Shown here: positions 54,422 to 63,951 of the stretch, piece after piece | How positions within the stretch are numbered: the stretch's first letter is position 1 | Layout: every line of letters starts with the position of its first letter | Source of the DNA: Pseudomonas abietaniphila | Lineage (GTDB): Bacteria; Pseudomonadota; Gammaproteobacteria; Pseudomonadales; Pseudomonadaceae | DNA length: 64,000 nt | Assembly (NCBI RefSeq): GCF_900100795.1 | Contig: NZ_FNCO01000003.1 | Coordinates: 372,001 to 436,000, forward strand | Direction: 5' to 3' | The notes under the pieces: generated by a model | Database searches by the model: none | Told to the model about the DNA's origin: nothing | Seen by the model: the letters and a program-made list of their open reading frames with translations, nothing else | Position numbers and translations under genes: made by a program

Positions 54422-56628
54422 GGCGCCTCTCCTTCGTCCGGCTGTTGATCAGCCATTTTCCAGGTTTTCAACAGCAGGGCGTTGCTGACGACGCTTACGC
54501 TGGACAGCGCCATAGCAGCGCCTGCCAGCACCGGGTTCAACAGGCCGAACGCGGCCAGCGGAATACCAATCAGGTTGTAGACGAAGGCCCAGAACAGGTT
54601 CTGACGAATCTTCGCGTAGGTCCTGCGGCTGATATCCAGTGCGGCGGGAATCAGGCGCGGGTCGCCGCGCATCAGCGTGATGCCCGAGGCGTGCATCGCC
54701 ACATCGGTGCCGCCACCCATCGCGATGCCGATGTCCGCTGCCGCCAACGCAGGCGCGTCGTTGATGCCGTCGCCGACCATCGCCACCACGCCTGTTTTCT
54801 TCAGTTCCATCACCGTTGCGGCTTTGTCGGCGGGCAAGACTTCGGCGTGGACATCGCTGATGCCCAGCGCGTTGGCCACGGCTTTGGCGCTGCCCCAGTT
54901 GTCGCCGGTCAACAAATGGCTGCTGATGTTGCGTCGGGTGAGCTGTTCGATCGCTTGAGCGGCGCCAGGCTTGAGCGTGTCGCCGAACGCGAATAACCCG
55001 AGCACCTGCCGCTGCGGGCTCAGCTCGATCAACCACGACAAGGTGCGGCCTTCGGCTTCCCACGCCTTGGCGTTATCAGCAAGCGATCCCATGTTCAGGT
55101 CGCTTTCGTCCAGCAGGCGCCGGTTGCCCAGCGCCAGATCGCGACCGTTCCAGGTGCCGGCGATCCCACGCCCGGCGAGCGACCGGCTATTGCTGACGTC
55201 AGCCGGTATCTGGCCACGCTCGCTGCACACGTCCAGCACGGCTTTGGCCAGTGGGTGTTCGCTGCCACGCTGCAATGCGCCTGCCATCTCCAGCAAGGCG
55301 TCTTCGTCGCCGTTCAAGGTCGCCATGTGCGCTATGCGGGGTGCGCCGGAGGTCAAGGTGCCGGTCTTGTCGAACACCACGGCGGTGACTTCATGCGCGC
55401 GCTCAAGCGCCTCGACGTCCTTGATCAGGATGCCGTAGCGCGCCGCGACGCCGGTGCCGGCCATGATCGCGGTGGGCGTCGCCAGGCCCAGTGCGCAAGG
55501 GCACGCGATCACCAGCACCGCCACGGCATTGATCAAGGCGGCTTCCAGGGAGGCGCCTGCCAACAGCCAGCCGATCACCGTCGCGATCGCCAGGAGCAAG
55601 ACAACCGGAACGAACACCTGGCTGACCTTATCCACCAGCTTATGGATGGGCGCCTTGGCGGACTGTGCGTCCTCAACGAGGCGGATGATGCGCGCCAGCA
55701 CGGTTTCCGCACCCAAGGCCTGAGTGCTGACCAACAAGCGGCCCTCGCCATTGATCGCGCCGCCAGTGACCTTGTCACCCGGGTGCTTGGGGATCGGCAG
55801 GCTCTCGCCGCTGATCAGGGCTTCGTCGGCGTGGCTCTGGCCTTCGATGACTTCACCGTCGACCGGAAAGCGTTCGCCGGGTTTGACCAGCACGAGGTCG
55901 CCGACTTTCAGTGCGCTGATGGCGACGTCGTGTTCCTGCCCATCAATGACCTGAATCGCGCGTTCCGGGCGCAACGCCTCAAGTGCCCGGATGGCGCTGG
56001 CGGTCTGGCGTTTGGCACTGCTTTCCAGGTATTTGCCGAGCAATACGAGCGCAATGACCACGGCCGATGCTTCGAAATACAAATGCGGCATGCTGCCCGG
56101 CGCCGCCATCAGCCACTGATACACGCTCAGGCCATAGCCGGCGCTGGTGCCCAGGGCGACGAGCAGGTCCATGTTGCCCGCACCGGCCCGTACGGCTTTC
56201 CACGCGGCGACGTAGAAGCGCGCACCGATGAAGAATTGAACGGGTGTCGCCAGCAGAAACTGCGCCCAGGCGGGCAGCATCCAGTGGATACCCAACGGCT
56301 GCAGCAGCATGGGCAGCACCAGCGGCACCGCCAGGACGATCGCCAGCATCAAGTGCCAGCGTTCGCTGTCATGGCGTTTTTGCTGGTCGGCCTCCTGAAC
56401 GGAAGGGTCTTGGTCCAGACTCGCGCCATAGCCGGCTTTGTCGACAGCGGCGATCAGACTCGCCGGGTCGATCGGCTCGGCGACTTCCACGTGAGCGCGT
56501 TCATTGGCGAGGTTAACGGTGGCGCTGGTGACGCCGGGGACTTTACGCAAGGCGCGCTCGACGCGACCCACGCAACTGGCGCAGGTCATGCCGCTGATCG
56601 GCAGGTCGAACGTAGTGGGGCTGGACAT
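54418..56628 (-). CDS. copA: Cu(I)-exporting P1B-type ATPase CopA
   Basis: Pumps Cu(I) out of the cytoplasm. It has 736 residues from [10 protein letters not shown]; an ATG 11 codons upstream is less likely. One N-terminal metal-binding domain (GMTCASC at 13-19) is followed by eight membrane segments with the CPC site ([14 protein letters not shown]), the phosphorylation motif DKTGTLTSG, the actuator (SGESLPIPK), and the hinge [16 protein letters not shown]. All catalytic motifs are intact. Expression should be under the CueR box at 56668-56688. The next gene on this strand is cueR. Confidence 0.98.
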   Translation of the reverse strand: MSSPTTFDLPISGMTCASCVGRVERALRKVPGVTSATVNLANERAHVEVAEPIDPASLIAAVDKAGYGASLDQDPSVQEADQQKRHDSERWHLMLAIVLAVPLVLPMLLQPLGIHWMLPAWAQFLLATPVQFFIGARFYVAAWKAVRAGAGNMDLLVALGTSAGYGLSVYQWLMAAPGSMPHLYFEASAVVIALVLLGKYLESSAKRQTASAIRALEALRPERAIQVIDGQEHDVAISALKVGDLVLVKPGERFPVDGEVIEGQSHADEALISGESLPIPKHPGDKVTGGAINGEGRLLVSTQALGAETVLARIIRLVEDAQSAKAPIHKLVDKVSQVFVPVVLLLAIATVIGWLLAGASLEAALINAVAVLVIACPCALGLATPTAIMAGTGVAARYGILIKDVEALERAHEVTAVVFDKTGTLTSGAPRIAHMATLNGDEDALLEMAGALQRGSEHPLAKAVLDVCSERGQIPADVSNSRSLAGRGIAGTWNGRDLALGNRRLLDESDLNMGSLADNAKAWEAEGRTLSWLIELSPQRQVLGLFAFGDTLKPGAAQAIEQLTRRNISSHLLTGDNWGSAKAVANALGISDVHAEVLPADKAATVMELKKTGVVAMVGDGINDAPALAAADIGIAMGGGTDVAMHASGITLMRGDPRLIPAALDISRRTYAKIRQNLFWAFVYNLIGIPLAAFGLLNPVLAGAAMALSSVSVVSNALLLKTWKMADQQPDEGEAP

Positions 56629-56667
56629 GGTGGGGTACTCCTTGAAGGCGATTGCCAGCAAGGATCA

Positions 56668-56688
56668 ACCTTGCCACGTTGGCAAGGT
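56668..56688 (-). promoter_or_regulatory. CueR box / copA promoter
   Basis: ACCTTGCCA and TGGCAAGGT arms with a three-base spacer (21 bp, perfect dyad). On the minus strand TTGACC forms the -35 element and a 19-base spacer leads to GATCCT, the long spacer typical of MerR-type promoters. Confidence 0.88.
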
Positions 56689-56704
56689 CAAGTCCTGAGT
56701 TGCA

Positions 56705-57085
56705 TCAATAATTCAGGTTGGCTTTTTTGAGATACATGCCCTTCGGGCCGGAGGCGATCCGGTATTTCAGGACATCGCCGGCATTGATGTGCAGGCGGGT
56801 ATTGTTCTGCGCTTCGATGCCGGGCGAGCAACCGGGCGTCTGGCCGGGCAGGACCCGCAGGCGCACGGACAGATCACCGGCCGGCAGGTTGAAGGAGCGT
56901 GACTCTTCCTGAAACAGTCGACCGACCAGCTGATCCTGCATGTAGATACCGATCTCGCAGGACGTGGCCACTTCCAGCCGCTCGCGGGAAATGATGAGTA
57001 CGCCGTAGTCCTGATCGGCCTGAGCCCAGGATGCGGAAGCCAACAGGCCGATAAAACCTGCGATGCGAAAGGCTGACCAGCGCAT
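56705..57085 (-). CDS. Conserved exported protein of unknown function
   Basis: A 126-residue protein starting MRWSAFRIAGF behind CAGGAGAATC; signal peptide ending ASWAQA near residue 23. The mature part is probably all-beta (YGVLIISRERLEVATSCEIG, GDLSVRLRVLPG). It has two Cys residues that could pair. No named family is recognised by eye; it may be DUF-type secreted. It lies between the copA and copZ promoters but faces away from copZ. Confidence 0.75.
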   Translation of the reverse strand: MRWSAFRIAGFIGLLASASWAQADQDYGVLIISRERLEVATSCEIGIYMQDQLVGRLFQEESRSFNLPAGDLSVRLRVLPGQTPGCSPGIEAQNNTRLHINAGDVLKYRIASGPKGMYLKKANLNY

Positions 57086-57170
57086 TGCCGATTCTCCTGA
57101 TGTTCGTTGATGAAACACTTTGGCTCAGTAAATCGCGGAATACCAGCCCGGCAGATTCACGGGAAACTTG

Positions 57171-57191
57171 ACCTTGCCACGGTGGGAAGGT
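57171..57191 (+). promoter_or_regulatory. CueR box / copZ promoter
   Basis: ACCTTGCCA and TGGGAAGGT arms with a three-base spacer (21 bp, one mismatch in the dyad). TTGACC (57168) is the -35 element, with a 19-base spacer to GAACAT. The layout is identical to the copA site. Confidence 0.85.
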
Positions 57192-57253
57192 CGAACATGG
57201 CGACATCCCGCTGTTTCACCCTGTGAGCAGCCACTCAACCGAGGAGTCATCAC

Positions 57254-57451
57254 ATGCAAGTATTCAACGTTCAAGGCATGACCTGCGGGCACTGCGTCCG
57301 CGCCGTTACCAACGCAATCAAGGGTGAAGACCCGGCTGCTGACGTGCAGATCGATCTGGCCAAAGGCGAGGTCAGGGTGCAAAGCGAGCTGGCGAGCGAG
57401 CAGGTGATCGGGCTGATCGAGGAGGAGGGGTATACCGCGAAGACAGTTTGA
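57254..57451 (+). CDS. copZ: Copper chaperone CopZ (HMA domain)
   Basis: A cytoplasmic Cu(I) carrier, 65 residues, made of a single heavy-metal-associated domain. The metal motif is MTCGHC with Cys11 and Cys14. The ferredoxin-like beta-alpha-beta-beta-alpha-beta pattern is complete, ending GLIEEEGYTAKTV. It is preceded by a CueR box, as expected for a CueR target. Confidence 0.95.
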   Translation: MQVFNVQGMTCGHCVRAVTNAIKGEDPAADVQIDLAKGEVRVQSELASEQVIGLIEEEGYTAKTV

Positions 57452-57479
57452 GTGCGGATCAACGGAAAACGCCGCGTTG

Positions 57480-57584
57480 CTGTAGGAGTGAGCTTGCTCG
57501 CGATTGCGATTTGCCTGGTACATCATCGTCGGCTGACGTACCGCATTCGTCGGAAGGCCGCCCAGACCAAGCGCGCTCCTACAG
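57480..57584. repeat. Degenerate REPIN
   Basis: Left arm CTGTAGGAGTGAGCTTGCTC (57480) and right arm AGCGCGCTCCTACAG (to 57584) with substitutions in both, between copZ and the DUF4105 gene. Confidence 0.75.
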
Positions 57585-57594
57585 GTTTGCATTT

Positions 57595-59454
57595 CTAATA
57601 GTGATACCACTTCAACTCAAGCATCACTTCGTTCACCGGCGACGTCAGCTGGCTGAATTCCCGTTGTGCGCTGAGCCGCAGGCCCAGATTACGCGAGAGC
57701 TCCCACTGCTGATTCAAGCTGATGTTGCGGCGCACTTCGCCGTTGGTGAAGTAATCGCCTTTGGTTTCCAGGCTGAAATTGCCCAGCGGATTGCGCCACA
57801 GAACGCCAGTATTGAAACCGGCGGCGGGTGAGACGAGCGCGTCGAAGTCATTGTTGTGCTCGATCCGGACCGTGCCCAGTGCAAAGCCCAGCACGTCGTC
57901 ACCCAGCTTCCAGGTCCCGCCCGCGCCGCCGTTGACGTGGCTGACCAGATTCTCGTCGCCATGCTTGCCCAGCACACGCTCCAGCCCGCCTGCCACTTGC
58001 CACGACCATGGCTGCAACAGTTCGTTGCGAGGGGTCAGCGAGCGAATGGTCGCCAGGTCCAGTTGCTGAACCTGCCAGCGACTGTCTTCGTACTGACGCA
58101 GCTTGAGCTGAAGAATCTCGATCTGTGCGCCGAGCGGGAAGCCGTAGGCGTTGTCGTTGAGGTCGTGATACGCCATGCGCAAGCCGTATTCGGCGAACGC
58201 CTTGTCATCGCGCGTGCCGGCGCCCAATTGCCAGGTGCGCGATTCATGACCGTCTTCCGGCAAGCCCGGACGCTCGATTTCCAGCTCGGGCGGCGGATTG
58301 GTGCTGATTGCACGCAGCAAGTCATAGCTGCGCTGCGAACGCACCGGGTCGCGCTCCAGACCGTTGGCGCGGTAGCGCTCCAGCCGATAAGCCGCGTCCT
58401 GAATCAACGCGCGCCGCTCTTTTGGCACGGCGAGGTATTCAGGGCTCTGCATCTGCTGCTGATCAGCGCTGACTTTCAGTACCCATTGTTTTTCATCATG
58501 GTTCAGCGGCTCGGCGCGGCTGAGCAGTTCACGTTCCTTCGAAGGCCGATAATCGATCTTCTCCACCAGCCCGGCTTCCTTGACGGCGCGCACGGTGTCG
58601 GTGGGGATTGCGGTCAGGCGAAACTGCGGCGTCAGGTTCAGGCTGGGGCGCGCGACCTGTAACAGTTCGAGCAGGCGATAGGAGCAGTTTTCGTCGAAGA
58701 AGAAATAACCGAAGCGGATCTGTTTGAGTTCCCACACGTGCTCGACCATGCGCCGGGTTTCTTCCGGCGTCAGGTTCAACCGGTATTCCCACAGATCGCG
58801 GTTTTCCAGGCTGCGGTACTCAGAGAGTTTTTCCTGATACGGCACCAGCGCGAACAGCCCCGGATAGCCACCCATCAGGCCTTTCCAGGCGTACAGGATG
58901 CTGTTGTCGGAGCCTTCGATGTAGGCGCCGAAGTTGATCGCGTAGCTGAGCAGGGCGGTCTTGTTCGCCTCCACGCCGGCCTGATCGATACGCAGCAAGG
59001 TGTGGCCGAACATCGACGACGGGCTATTGAGGTACGCGGCCGGGAAGATCATCACTGTGCTGTCGGGCGCGACATCAGAGAACCACTTGTTGAATTCTTT
59101 GCAGTCGACGGCGGGCAGGTCAGTCAGCTTCAGCTCGTCACGCAAAAAACGGGTGCGCGAGGGGTATACGCACTGTGGATGCGCGTTTTCTTTGCCCTCA
59201 ACGACGGGACGATAGATCGCCTCAAGCGTGGCAGCGAGCTCGGCTTTGGGGTCGTGGGCGCCGTTAACGGCAAGGAAAAATTTGGGGTCGTCGACATAGC
59301 TGCGCCATCCACCGAGCTTACCGGCTTCATAATGGCCTATAGCGACCCAGAATCTGGAATCGGCCAATTGCTGCAAACGATCATCTTTGACGTGTGGCGC
59401 GGCATACAGCGGGGCGCAGACACAGAGCGCCAGCCAGGCAAGGCGTTTGAGCAT
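57595..59454 (-). CDS. DUF4105 (Lnb N-terminal periplasmic domain) family protein
   Basis: A 619-residue exported protein. The signal peptide begins MLKRLAWLALCVCAPLYA; an upstream TTG would add 16 residues. The N-terminal DUF4105 part contains DCKEFNKWFS, PSSMFGHTLLRID, and FGYFFFDENCSYRLLELL, with Cys/His/Asn residues resembling a cysteine-hydrolase-like site. The C-terminal third is beta-rich and ends in an aromatic strand (EVMLELKWYHY), as in outer-membrane barrels. The function is unproven. It lies next to the DUF3015 gene on the same strand. Confidence 0.88.
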   Translation of the reverse strand: MLKRLAWLALCVCAPLYAAPHVKDDRLQQLADSRFWVAIGHYEAGKLGGWRSYVDDPKFFLAVNGAHDPKAELAATLEAIYRPVVEGKENAHPQCVYPSRTRFLRDELKLTDLPAVDCKEFNKWFSDVAPDSTVMIFPAAYLNSPSSMFGHTLLRIDQAGVEANKTALLSYAINFGAYIEGSDNSILYAWKGLMGGYPGLFALVPYQEKLSEYRSLENRDLWEYRLNLTPEETRRMVEHVWELKQIRFGYFFFDENCSYRLLELLQVARPSLNLTPQFRLTAIPTDTVRAVKEAGLVEKIDYRPSKERELLSRAEPLNHDEKQWVLKVSADQQQMQSPEYLAVPKERRALIQDAAYRLERYRANGLERDPVRSQRSYDLLRAISTNPPPELEIERPGLPEDGHESRTWQLGAGTRDDKAFAEYGLRMAYHDLNDNAYGFPLGAQIEILQLKLRQYEDSRWQVQQLDLATIRSLTPRNELLQPWSWQVAGGLERVLGKHGDENLVSHVNGGAGGTWKLGDDVLGFALGTVRIEHNNDFDALVSPAAGFNTGVLWRNPLGNFSLETKGDYFTNGEVRRNISLNQQWELSRNLGLRLSAQREFSQLTSPVNEVMLELKWYHY

Positions 59455-59535
59455 AGATTGGCAACTAATCAGGTAGACGGAAGCTAAACGAAAGCGGTGC
59501 AAGCCTGCCCCCCGAAGAAGGCAGGCAGATCGTAT

Positions 59536-60024
59536 TTAAGCCTGAGTTGCGTATTTGGCCAACGTCGGATCGTTCTTCAGCACATCGAGGGTGTTGGTGT
59601 GCACGTCTTCAGCGGTGGCGTCTGCCTTGTTGAAGATCTGCTGGTAGTGGTTGTGGGTGACTGCGGCGAAATGCGCACGGTCTTCCGGTGCAACGCCCAG
59701 TACGACCGCATAGGTCGTCAGTGCCTCGCCCTGGCCCATCGCCATGTCTTTGGAAAGCTCGTCCATCATGCCGTTCATGGCAATCCAGGATTTACCGCCG
59801 TAGGTCAGGGCGCTGTTGGTGGAACAGCCGTTGGTGCCCGAGGTCATGCCGAACGTGGCGTTACCGGAGGTGCCGTTGGTGGTGGAAGCGAGGAAGTGGG
59901 CGGGGGTACCGCGTTGACCTTCGAACAGCATGTTGCCCCAGCCGCAGTCTGGGCCGCCAGGGGCTTGAGCCATGGCGTTGATGGACACAGCGGCGAAGAG
60001 AGTACCAAGAAGAATCCGTTTCAT
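59536..60024 (-). CDS. DUF3015 family exported protein
   Basis: A 162-residue periplasmic or secreted protein of unknown function. The start is MKRILLGTLFAAVSINAMAQA (signal peptide about 21 residues), preferred over an ATG nine codons upstream. The family core includes PDCGWGNMLFEG, GTSGNATFGMTSGTNGC and KSWIAMNGMMDELSKDMAMGQGE. It lies 81 bases upstream of the DUF4105 gene on the same strand. Confidence 0.9.
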   Translation of the reverse strand: MKRILLGTLFAAVSINAMAQAPGGPDCGWGNMLFEGQRGTPAHFLASTTNGTSGNATFGMTSGTNGCSTNSALTYGGKSWIAMNGMMDELSKDMAMGQGEALTTYAVVLGVAPEDRAHFAAVTHNHYQQIFNKADATAEDVHTNTLDVLKNDPTLAKYATQA

Positions 60025-60305
60025 AGCTTTAGTCTCTGTTGTTTCAACCAAGGGTCGGGTCCTGGCCAGTACCGGCGCCAGGGAGGGTCGGTTATTTAAT
60101 TTGTTACCGGCCGCTCCGCTTGGAGTTTAGGCACGATCTGAACGTTCCGTTGGTTATTACACTTTGTTGTATGCAGTTCGTGTCCTTAAAGCCTGTAGGA
60201 ACGGTCCTCATCCATAAAAAACATTCCGATGGTTCTTGCCTTGCCAGTCGGGTGCGGCGAGCGCCAGAATGCCCCCATCTGCCCCGCCTGATGTAAGGAT
60301 GTCCG

Positions 60306-62738
60306 ATGCCCGATCCTGTTGCTGCCAGCTTGCGACTTGCGCCTGAAGCGCTGACCCGTCCCTTTTCCGCTGAACAGTTCAGCTTCACGACAACCAACGA
60401 TCTGGAACCCTTTCGCGGCGTGCTCGGCCAGGAACGAGCGGTCGAGGCTCTACAGTTTGGGGTCGCCATGCCGCGGCCCGGTTACAACGTGTTCGTTATG
60501 GGAGAGCCCGGCACCGGTCGCTTCTCCTTCGTCAAGCGCTACCTCAAGGCTGAGGGCAAGCGCATGCAGACCCCCTCCGACTGGGTCTACGTCAATAACT
60601 TCGAAGAGTCGCGCGAGCCCCGTGCAGTGGAGCTGCCGCCGGGGAGTGCCAGTGCGTTCATCGCCGACATCAACGGCCTGATCGACAACCTTCTGTCGAC
60701 GTTTCCGGCCGTTTTCGAGCATCCGTCCTACCAGCAGAAGAAGAGCGCCATTGACCGCGCCTTCAACCAACGTTATGACCGGGCGCTGGACGTGATCGAA
60801 CGCCTTGCCCTGGAAAAAGACATTGCGCTGTACCGAGACAGCAGCAACATTGCCTTCACCCCGATGCTGGACGGCAAGGCGCTGGACGAGGCGGAGTTCT
60901 CGCAGTTGCCGGAAGCCGATCGCGACCGTTTTCACGACGATATTTCGGCCTTGGAGGAGCGTCTTAACGAGGAACTCGCCAGCCTGCCGCAGTGGAAGCG
61001 CGAGTCCAACAACCAGATGCGTCAGCTGAATGAAGAGACCATCATTCTGGCCTTGCAGCCACTGCTGGCGCCGCTGTCCGAGCAGTACGCGGAAAACGCC
61101 GCGGTCTGCGCGTATTTGCAGGCGATGCAGGTCAACCTGCTGAAAACCGTGGTCGAGCAACTGGTCGATGACAGCAAGGCCGATGCGCAGGCGCGCAAGC
61201 TGCTGGAAGAACAATACTGCCCGAGCCTGGTGGTCGGTCACTCGGCCAGCGGCGGAGCGCCTGTGGTCTTCGAGCCCCACCCGACGTACGACAATCTGTT
61301 TGGCCGTATCGAATACAGCACCGATCAAGGCGCGCTGTACACCACCTATCGCCAGCTGCGCCCGGGTGCGTTCCACCGGGCCAACGGCGGCTTCCTGATT
61401 CTGGAAGCTGAAAAAATGCTCAGCGAGCCGTTCGTATGGGACGCGCTCAAGCGTTCCCTGCAATCGCGCAAGCTGAAGATGGAGTCGCCGCTGGGCGAGC
61501 TGGGCCGCATTGCCACGGTGACCCTGACGCCGCAGACCATCCCGCTGCAGGTCAAAGTCATCATCATCGGCGCCCGTTCGCTGTACTACACGCTGCAGGA
61601 CCTCGATCCGGACTTCCAGGAGATGTTCCGGGTGCTGGTGGATTTCGATGAAGACATCCCGATGGTCGACGAAAGCCTGGAGCAGTTCGCCCAGTTGCTC
61701 AAAACCCGTACCTCGGAAGAAGGCATGGCGCCGCTGACCGCCGATGCGGTGGCGCGTTTGGCGACTTACAGCGCGCGTCTGGCCGAACACCAGGGGCGTC
61801 TGTCGGCACGCATCGGCGATCTGTTCCAACTGGTGAGTGAGGCGGACTTCATTCGCAGCCTGGCGAACGACGAGCGGACCGACGCCGGTCACATCGAACG
61901 CGCGCTGAAAGCCAAGGCGACGCGCACCGGTCGCGTCTCGGCCCGCATTCTGGACGACATGCTCGCCGGGATCATTCTGATCGACACCGCGGGCGCGGCG
62001 GTCGGCAAGTGCAACGGCCTGACGGTGCTGGAAGTCGGCGACTCGGCGTTCGGTGTGCCTGCGCGGATTTCCGCCACGGTGTACCCGGGTGGCAGCGGCA
62101 TTGTCGACATCGAGCGTGAGGTCAACCTCGGTCAGCCGATCCACTCCAAGGGCGTGATGATCCTCACCGGTTACCTGGGCAGTCGCTATGCGCAGGAATT
62201 CCCGCTGGCGATTTCCGCAAGCATCGCGCTGGAGCAGTCCTACGGTTATGTGGATGGCGACAGCGCTTCGCTCGGTGAGGTCTGCACGTTGATTTCCGCG
62301 TTGTCGAAGACACCGCTCAAGCAGTGCTTCGCGATCACGGGTTCGATCAACCAGTTCGGTGAAGTCCAGGCGGTCGGCGGGGTCAACGAGAAGATCGAAG
62401 GCTTCTTCCGACTCTGTGAGGCGCGAGGTCTGACAGGCGATCAGGGCGCGATCATCCCGCAAGCCAACGTCGCCACGCTGATGCTCGATGAAAAGGTCTT
62501 GCAGGCCGTGCGTGCCGGACAGTTCCATGTCTACGCCGTGCGTCAGGTCGACGAGGCGCTGAGTCTGTTGGTGGGCGAGCCGGTGGGTGAGGCTGACGAA
62601 GAGGGTCAATTCCCTGAGGATTCGGTCAACGGTCGAGTGGTGGATCGCCTTCGCGACATCGCCGAAATGCTCAGCGAAGAGGACCTCAAAGAGCTCGAAA
62701 AAGAGGCGCCACAATTACAACCGGAACTGAAAAGTTGA
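60306..62738 (+). CDS. Lon-like ATP-binding protease (AAA_32 / Lon_C)
   Basis: An 810-residue Lon-family protein without the N-terminal LAN domain. The nucleotide site has Arg in place of the Walker A lysine (GEPGTGR at 66-72). A long AAA_32 helical insert (about 120-310) follows, then Walker-B-like FLILEAEKML. The C-terminal Lon protease domain has catalytic Ser653 (GDSASLGE) and Lys696 (GGVNEKIEG), 43 residues apart as in E. coli Lon (679/722). It resembles the P. aeruginosa AsrA / E. coli YcbZ group; I cannot say which orthologue. Confidence 0.92.
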   Translation: MPDPVAASLRLAPEALTRPFSAEQFSFTTTNDLEPFRGVLGQERAVEALQFGVAMPRPGYNVFVMGEPGTGRFSFVKRYLKAEGKRMQTPSDWVYVNNFEESREPRAVELPPGSASAFIADINGLIDNLLSTFPAVFEHPSYQQKKSAIDRAFNQRYDRALDVIERLALEKDIALYRDSSNIAFTPMLDGKALDEAEFSQLPEADRDRFHDDISALEERLNEELASLPQWKRESNNQMRQLNEETIILALQPLLAPLSEQYAENAAVCAYLQAMQVNLLKTVVEQLVDDSKADAQARKLLEEQYCPSLVVGHSASGGAPVVFEPHPTYDNLFGRIEYSTDQGALYTTYRQLRPGAFHRANGGFLILEAEKMLSEPFVWDALKRSLQSRKLKMESPLGELGRIATVTLTPQTIPLQVKVIIIGARSLYYTLQDLDPDFQEMFRVLVDFDEDIPMVDESLEQFAQLLKTRTSEEGMAPLTADAVARLATYSARLAEHQGRLSARIGDLFQLVSEADFIRSLANDERTDAGHIERALKAKATRTGRVSARILDDMLAGIILIDTAGAAVGKCNGLTVLEVGDSAFGVPARISATVYPGGSGIVDIEREVNLGQPIHSKGVMILTGYLGSRYAQEFPLAISASIALEQSYGYVDGDSASLGEVCTLISALSKTPLKQCFAITGSINQFGEVQAVGGVNEKIEGFFRLCEARGLTGDQGAIIPQANVATLMLDEKVLQAVRAGQFHVYAVRQVDEALSLLVGEPVGEADEEGQFPEDSVNGRVVDRLRDIAEMLSEEDLKELEKEAPQLQPELKS

Positions 62739-62759
62739 CAGTTTGACGTCAACTAAACG

Positions 62760-62799
62760 GGGCGTCTGATGGCCAAATGACCATTCGGCGCCCTTTTTG
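62760..62799 (+). terminator. Rho-independent terminator after the Lon-like gene
   Basis: A 13-bp stem with one mismatch (GGGCGTCTGATGG / CCATTCGGCGCCC) and an eight-base loop, followed by TTTTTG. Confidence 0.88.
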
Positions 62800-62922
62800 T
62801 TTTCACTCTTTTCCTACAGGGTATTTGTTCGATATTGTCGTGTTGCAGCAGTTGTCAAATGGACTGACGCATTTCCGAAGCGGTTCCAGGGAATGAATAC
62901 TGCACTCAATGAGGAGCTCGCC

Positions 62923-63255
62923 ATGCCGCGCAGCCTCTGTCTTACTCGCCAATGTTTGGGTCTGGTGACCCGTATCGAATGTGTGATTCGCCCGCTGTCC
63001 GGCGATAACGGTATGTGGACCTTGCTGTTCGCTGCCGGGATGTCCGGGGAACAACCTTCTGCGCTCAAGGCTCAAGGGCCTTTTCATGGTCCGGTCGCCG
63101 CTGAGTCGGTGCTGGATGCGATTGCCGAGAGTCTGGCGCTGCATGGCTATCAGACCGCAGAAGAAATACCGATCTGGAGCCTTCATTTGCAAGGTGAGCT
63201 ACGACGGATCAATGGCGATTCATCCCACAGCCAGCGCACTTCCCCTGTTAACTGA
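62923..63255 (+). CDS. Small conserved hypothetical protein
   Basis: 110 residues from ATG 62923, which follows AATGAGGAGCTCGCC; the upstream frame has no good site. It is soluble and probably alpha/beta (CLTRQCLGLVTRIECVIRP, GPFHGPVAAESVLDAIAESL, GYQTAEEIPIWSLHLQGELR). The family is not recognised by eye. It is monocistronic between the Lon-like terminator and the UPF0114 gene. Confidence 0.72.
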   Translation: MPRSLCLTRQCLGLVTRIECVIRPLSGDNGMWTLLFAAGMSGEQPSALKAQGPFHGPVAAESVLDAIAESLALHGYQTAEEIPIWSLHLQGELRRINGDSSHSQRTSPVN

Positions 63256-63429
63256 CAGGCACTAATGTCTCGACGAAAGCCGCGTCTGTTTTTCCTGGCG
63301 TCCAGGGTCGTAGCGCGGGTTCGTCGAGGTTTTTCCCTCCGGGTTAATTGTTTCAAGTCTTGTCGTAAAGGGTTGTGCCAGAACGGCTTCGCCCTATACT
63401 CGCGAGCTTTCAATTATCTGTGAGCTTCA

Positions 63430-63918
63430 ATGGAACGTTTTATCGAAAATGCCATGTACGCGTCGCGCTGGTTACTGGCGCCGATCTACTTTGGCTTGTC
63501 TCTGGGATTGCTGGCGCTGGCGCTCAAGTTTTTCCAGGAAATCTTCCACGTCATTCCCAACGTCTTTTCGCTGGCCGAGTCGGACCTGATTCTGGTCTTG
63601 CTGTCGCTGATCGACATGGCGCTGGTTGGCGGTCTGCTGGTGATGGTCATGATCTCCGGCTACGAAAACTTCGTCTCTCAACTGGACATCGACGAAGACA
63701 AGGAAAAGCTCAACTGGCTCGGCAAAATGGACTCCTCATCGTTGAAGATGAAAGTCGCCGCGTCCATTGTCGCGATTTCCTCGATCCACCTGCTGCGGGT
63801 GTTCATGGACGCCAAGAACATCGAACCGCAGTACCTGATGTGGTACGTGATCATCCACATGACCTTTGTCGTGTCGGCGTTTGCGATGGGCTATCTGGAC
63901 AAGCTGACGAAGCATTAA
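63430..63918 (+). CDS. UPF0114 (YqhA-like, TIGR00645) membrane protein
   Basis: A 162-residue inner-membrane protein of unknown function. Hydrophobic segments lie at about 12-35, 52-75, 108-125 and 135-155. The family signature [20 protein letters not shown] is at the N-terminus and [20 protein letters not shown] in the middle. Length and layout are typical. Confidence 0.93.
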   Translation: MERFIENAMYASRWLLAPIYFGLSLGLLALALKFFQEIFHVIPNVFSLAESDLILVLLSLIDMALVGGLLVMVMISGYENFVSQLDIDEDKEKLNWLGKMDSSSLKMKVAASIVAISSIHLLRVFMDAKNIEPQYLMWYVIIHMTFVVSAFAMGYLDKLTKH

Positions 63919-63926
63919 GCAATACC

Positions 63927-63951
63927 CTGTGGGAGCGAATTCATTCGCGAT
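63927..63951 (+). repeat. Single REP element at window end
   Basis: CTGTGGGAGCGAATTCATTC followed by GCGA; identical arm type to 25649 and 45589. A partner arm could lie beyond the window edge. Confidence 0.75.

Noticed and set aside
60450..62714. Open frame of about 754 codons antisense to the Lon-like gene
   Set aside because: Sense strand has the Lon catalytic dyad with correct spacing; antisense frame is a codon-bias artefact.
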